The notes beneath the pieces were generated by a model. It was not told the DNA's origin. It made no database searches and saw only the letters and a list, made by a program, of their open reading frames with translations. The translations under genes and the position numbers were made by a program. A DNA stretch of 64,000 nucleotides from an uncultured Aquimarina sp. (GTDB taxonomy: Bacteria; Bacteroidota; Bacteroidia; Flavobacteriales; Flavobacteriaceae): the NCBI GenBank assembly GCA_947492105.1, contig CANLMN010000020.1:1-64000 (forward strand). Reading direction: 5' to 3'. Position 1 is the stretch's first letter. Each line of letters begins with the position of its first letter. Positions 63,937-64,000 of the stretch are shown piece by piece.

Positions 63937-64000
63937 AAAGTACATATTTTTCCTAGTTTATAAAAAAGAATAAATCATTCAAAAACGGAATACTATAGAT

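Noticed and set aside
1-64000. tRNA, rRNA, riboswitch and CRISPR-Cas genes
   Set aside because: I looked for cloverleaf-like segments, rRNA blocks, known leader motifs and direct-repeat arrays and found none I could support by eye.

Overview
The window looks like a chromosomal segment of a marine member of the Flavobacteriaceae, possibly Aquimarina or a close relative; the genus is a guess. The evidence is AT-rich DNA, five genes with C-terminal type IX secretion (T9SS, Por) sorting domains, Bacteroidota-type promoters (TTTG-N19/20-TAnnTTYG), poor Shine-Dalgarno sequences, the flavobacterial order rlmD-DUF6452-DUF6048, and lipoproteins and beta-barrel proteins typical of the group. No rRNA, tRNA or CRISPR array was seen.

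Layout. 0.2-9.6 kb, mostly minus strand: a secreted AA10 polysaccharide monooxygenase, an SCO/YwqK lipoprotein pair, an M23-LysM peptidase, a BlaI repressor with an M56-M23 fusion peptidase and a clear operator, a LysE exporter and a small beta-barrel. 9.7-19.6 kb: prfB with its programmed +1 frameshift, an uncharacterised gene coupled to a UvrD helicase that carries a nuclease-like insert, the rlmD cluster, a lipoprotein and a Crp/Fnr regulator. 19.7-28.3 kb: two very large tandem T9SS beta-propeller paralogues plus the 3' remnant of a third. 28.7-33.3 kb: a DUF6642-like gene and a DUF1800/DUF1501 operon.

34.1-44.3 kb is the accessory core. It holds a broken Prs-like phosphoribosyltransferase, gene relics, a recent segmental duplication, a beta-barrel gene, a ParDE toxin-antitoxin pair and a Gabija-type operon (OLD ATPase-nuclease plus UvrD helicase) with a tail of small genes. 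These modules are separated by four same-orientation copies of a structured repeat whose folded core resembles an integron attC site. No integrase is visible, so this looks like an integrase-less cassette array.

44.4-52.5 kb: two mirrored operons of paralogues (OB-fold, YceI, DUF5777 barrel) diverge from a membrane-bound LytTR regulator, with SixA on one side and a PF03640 lipoprotein and cytochrome c on the other. 52.7-61.3 kb: a T9SS protein, a small MscS channel, cysE-cysM, and a PIG-L deacetylase, mini-membrane protein and sodium symporter cluster. 62.3-63.9 kb: TraN-like and TraO-like conjugation genes at the window edge.

Throughout the window are non-coding 65-170 bp palindromic elements, called here families A, B, C and E. 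All have ACCA-type termini next to TA dinucleotides and behave like MITEs. One copy interrupts a gene relic whose empty site survives in the neighbouring paralogue, and two copies supply the stop codons of adjacent genes.
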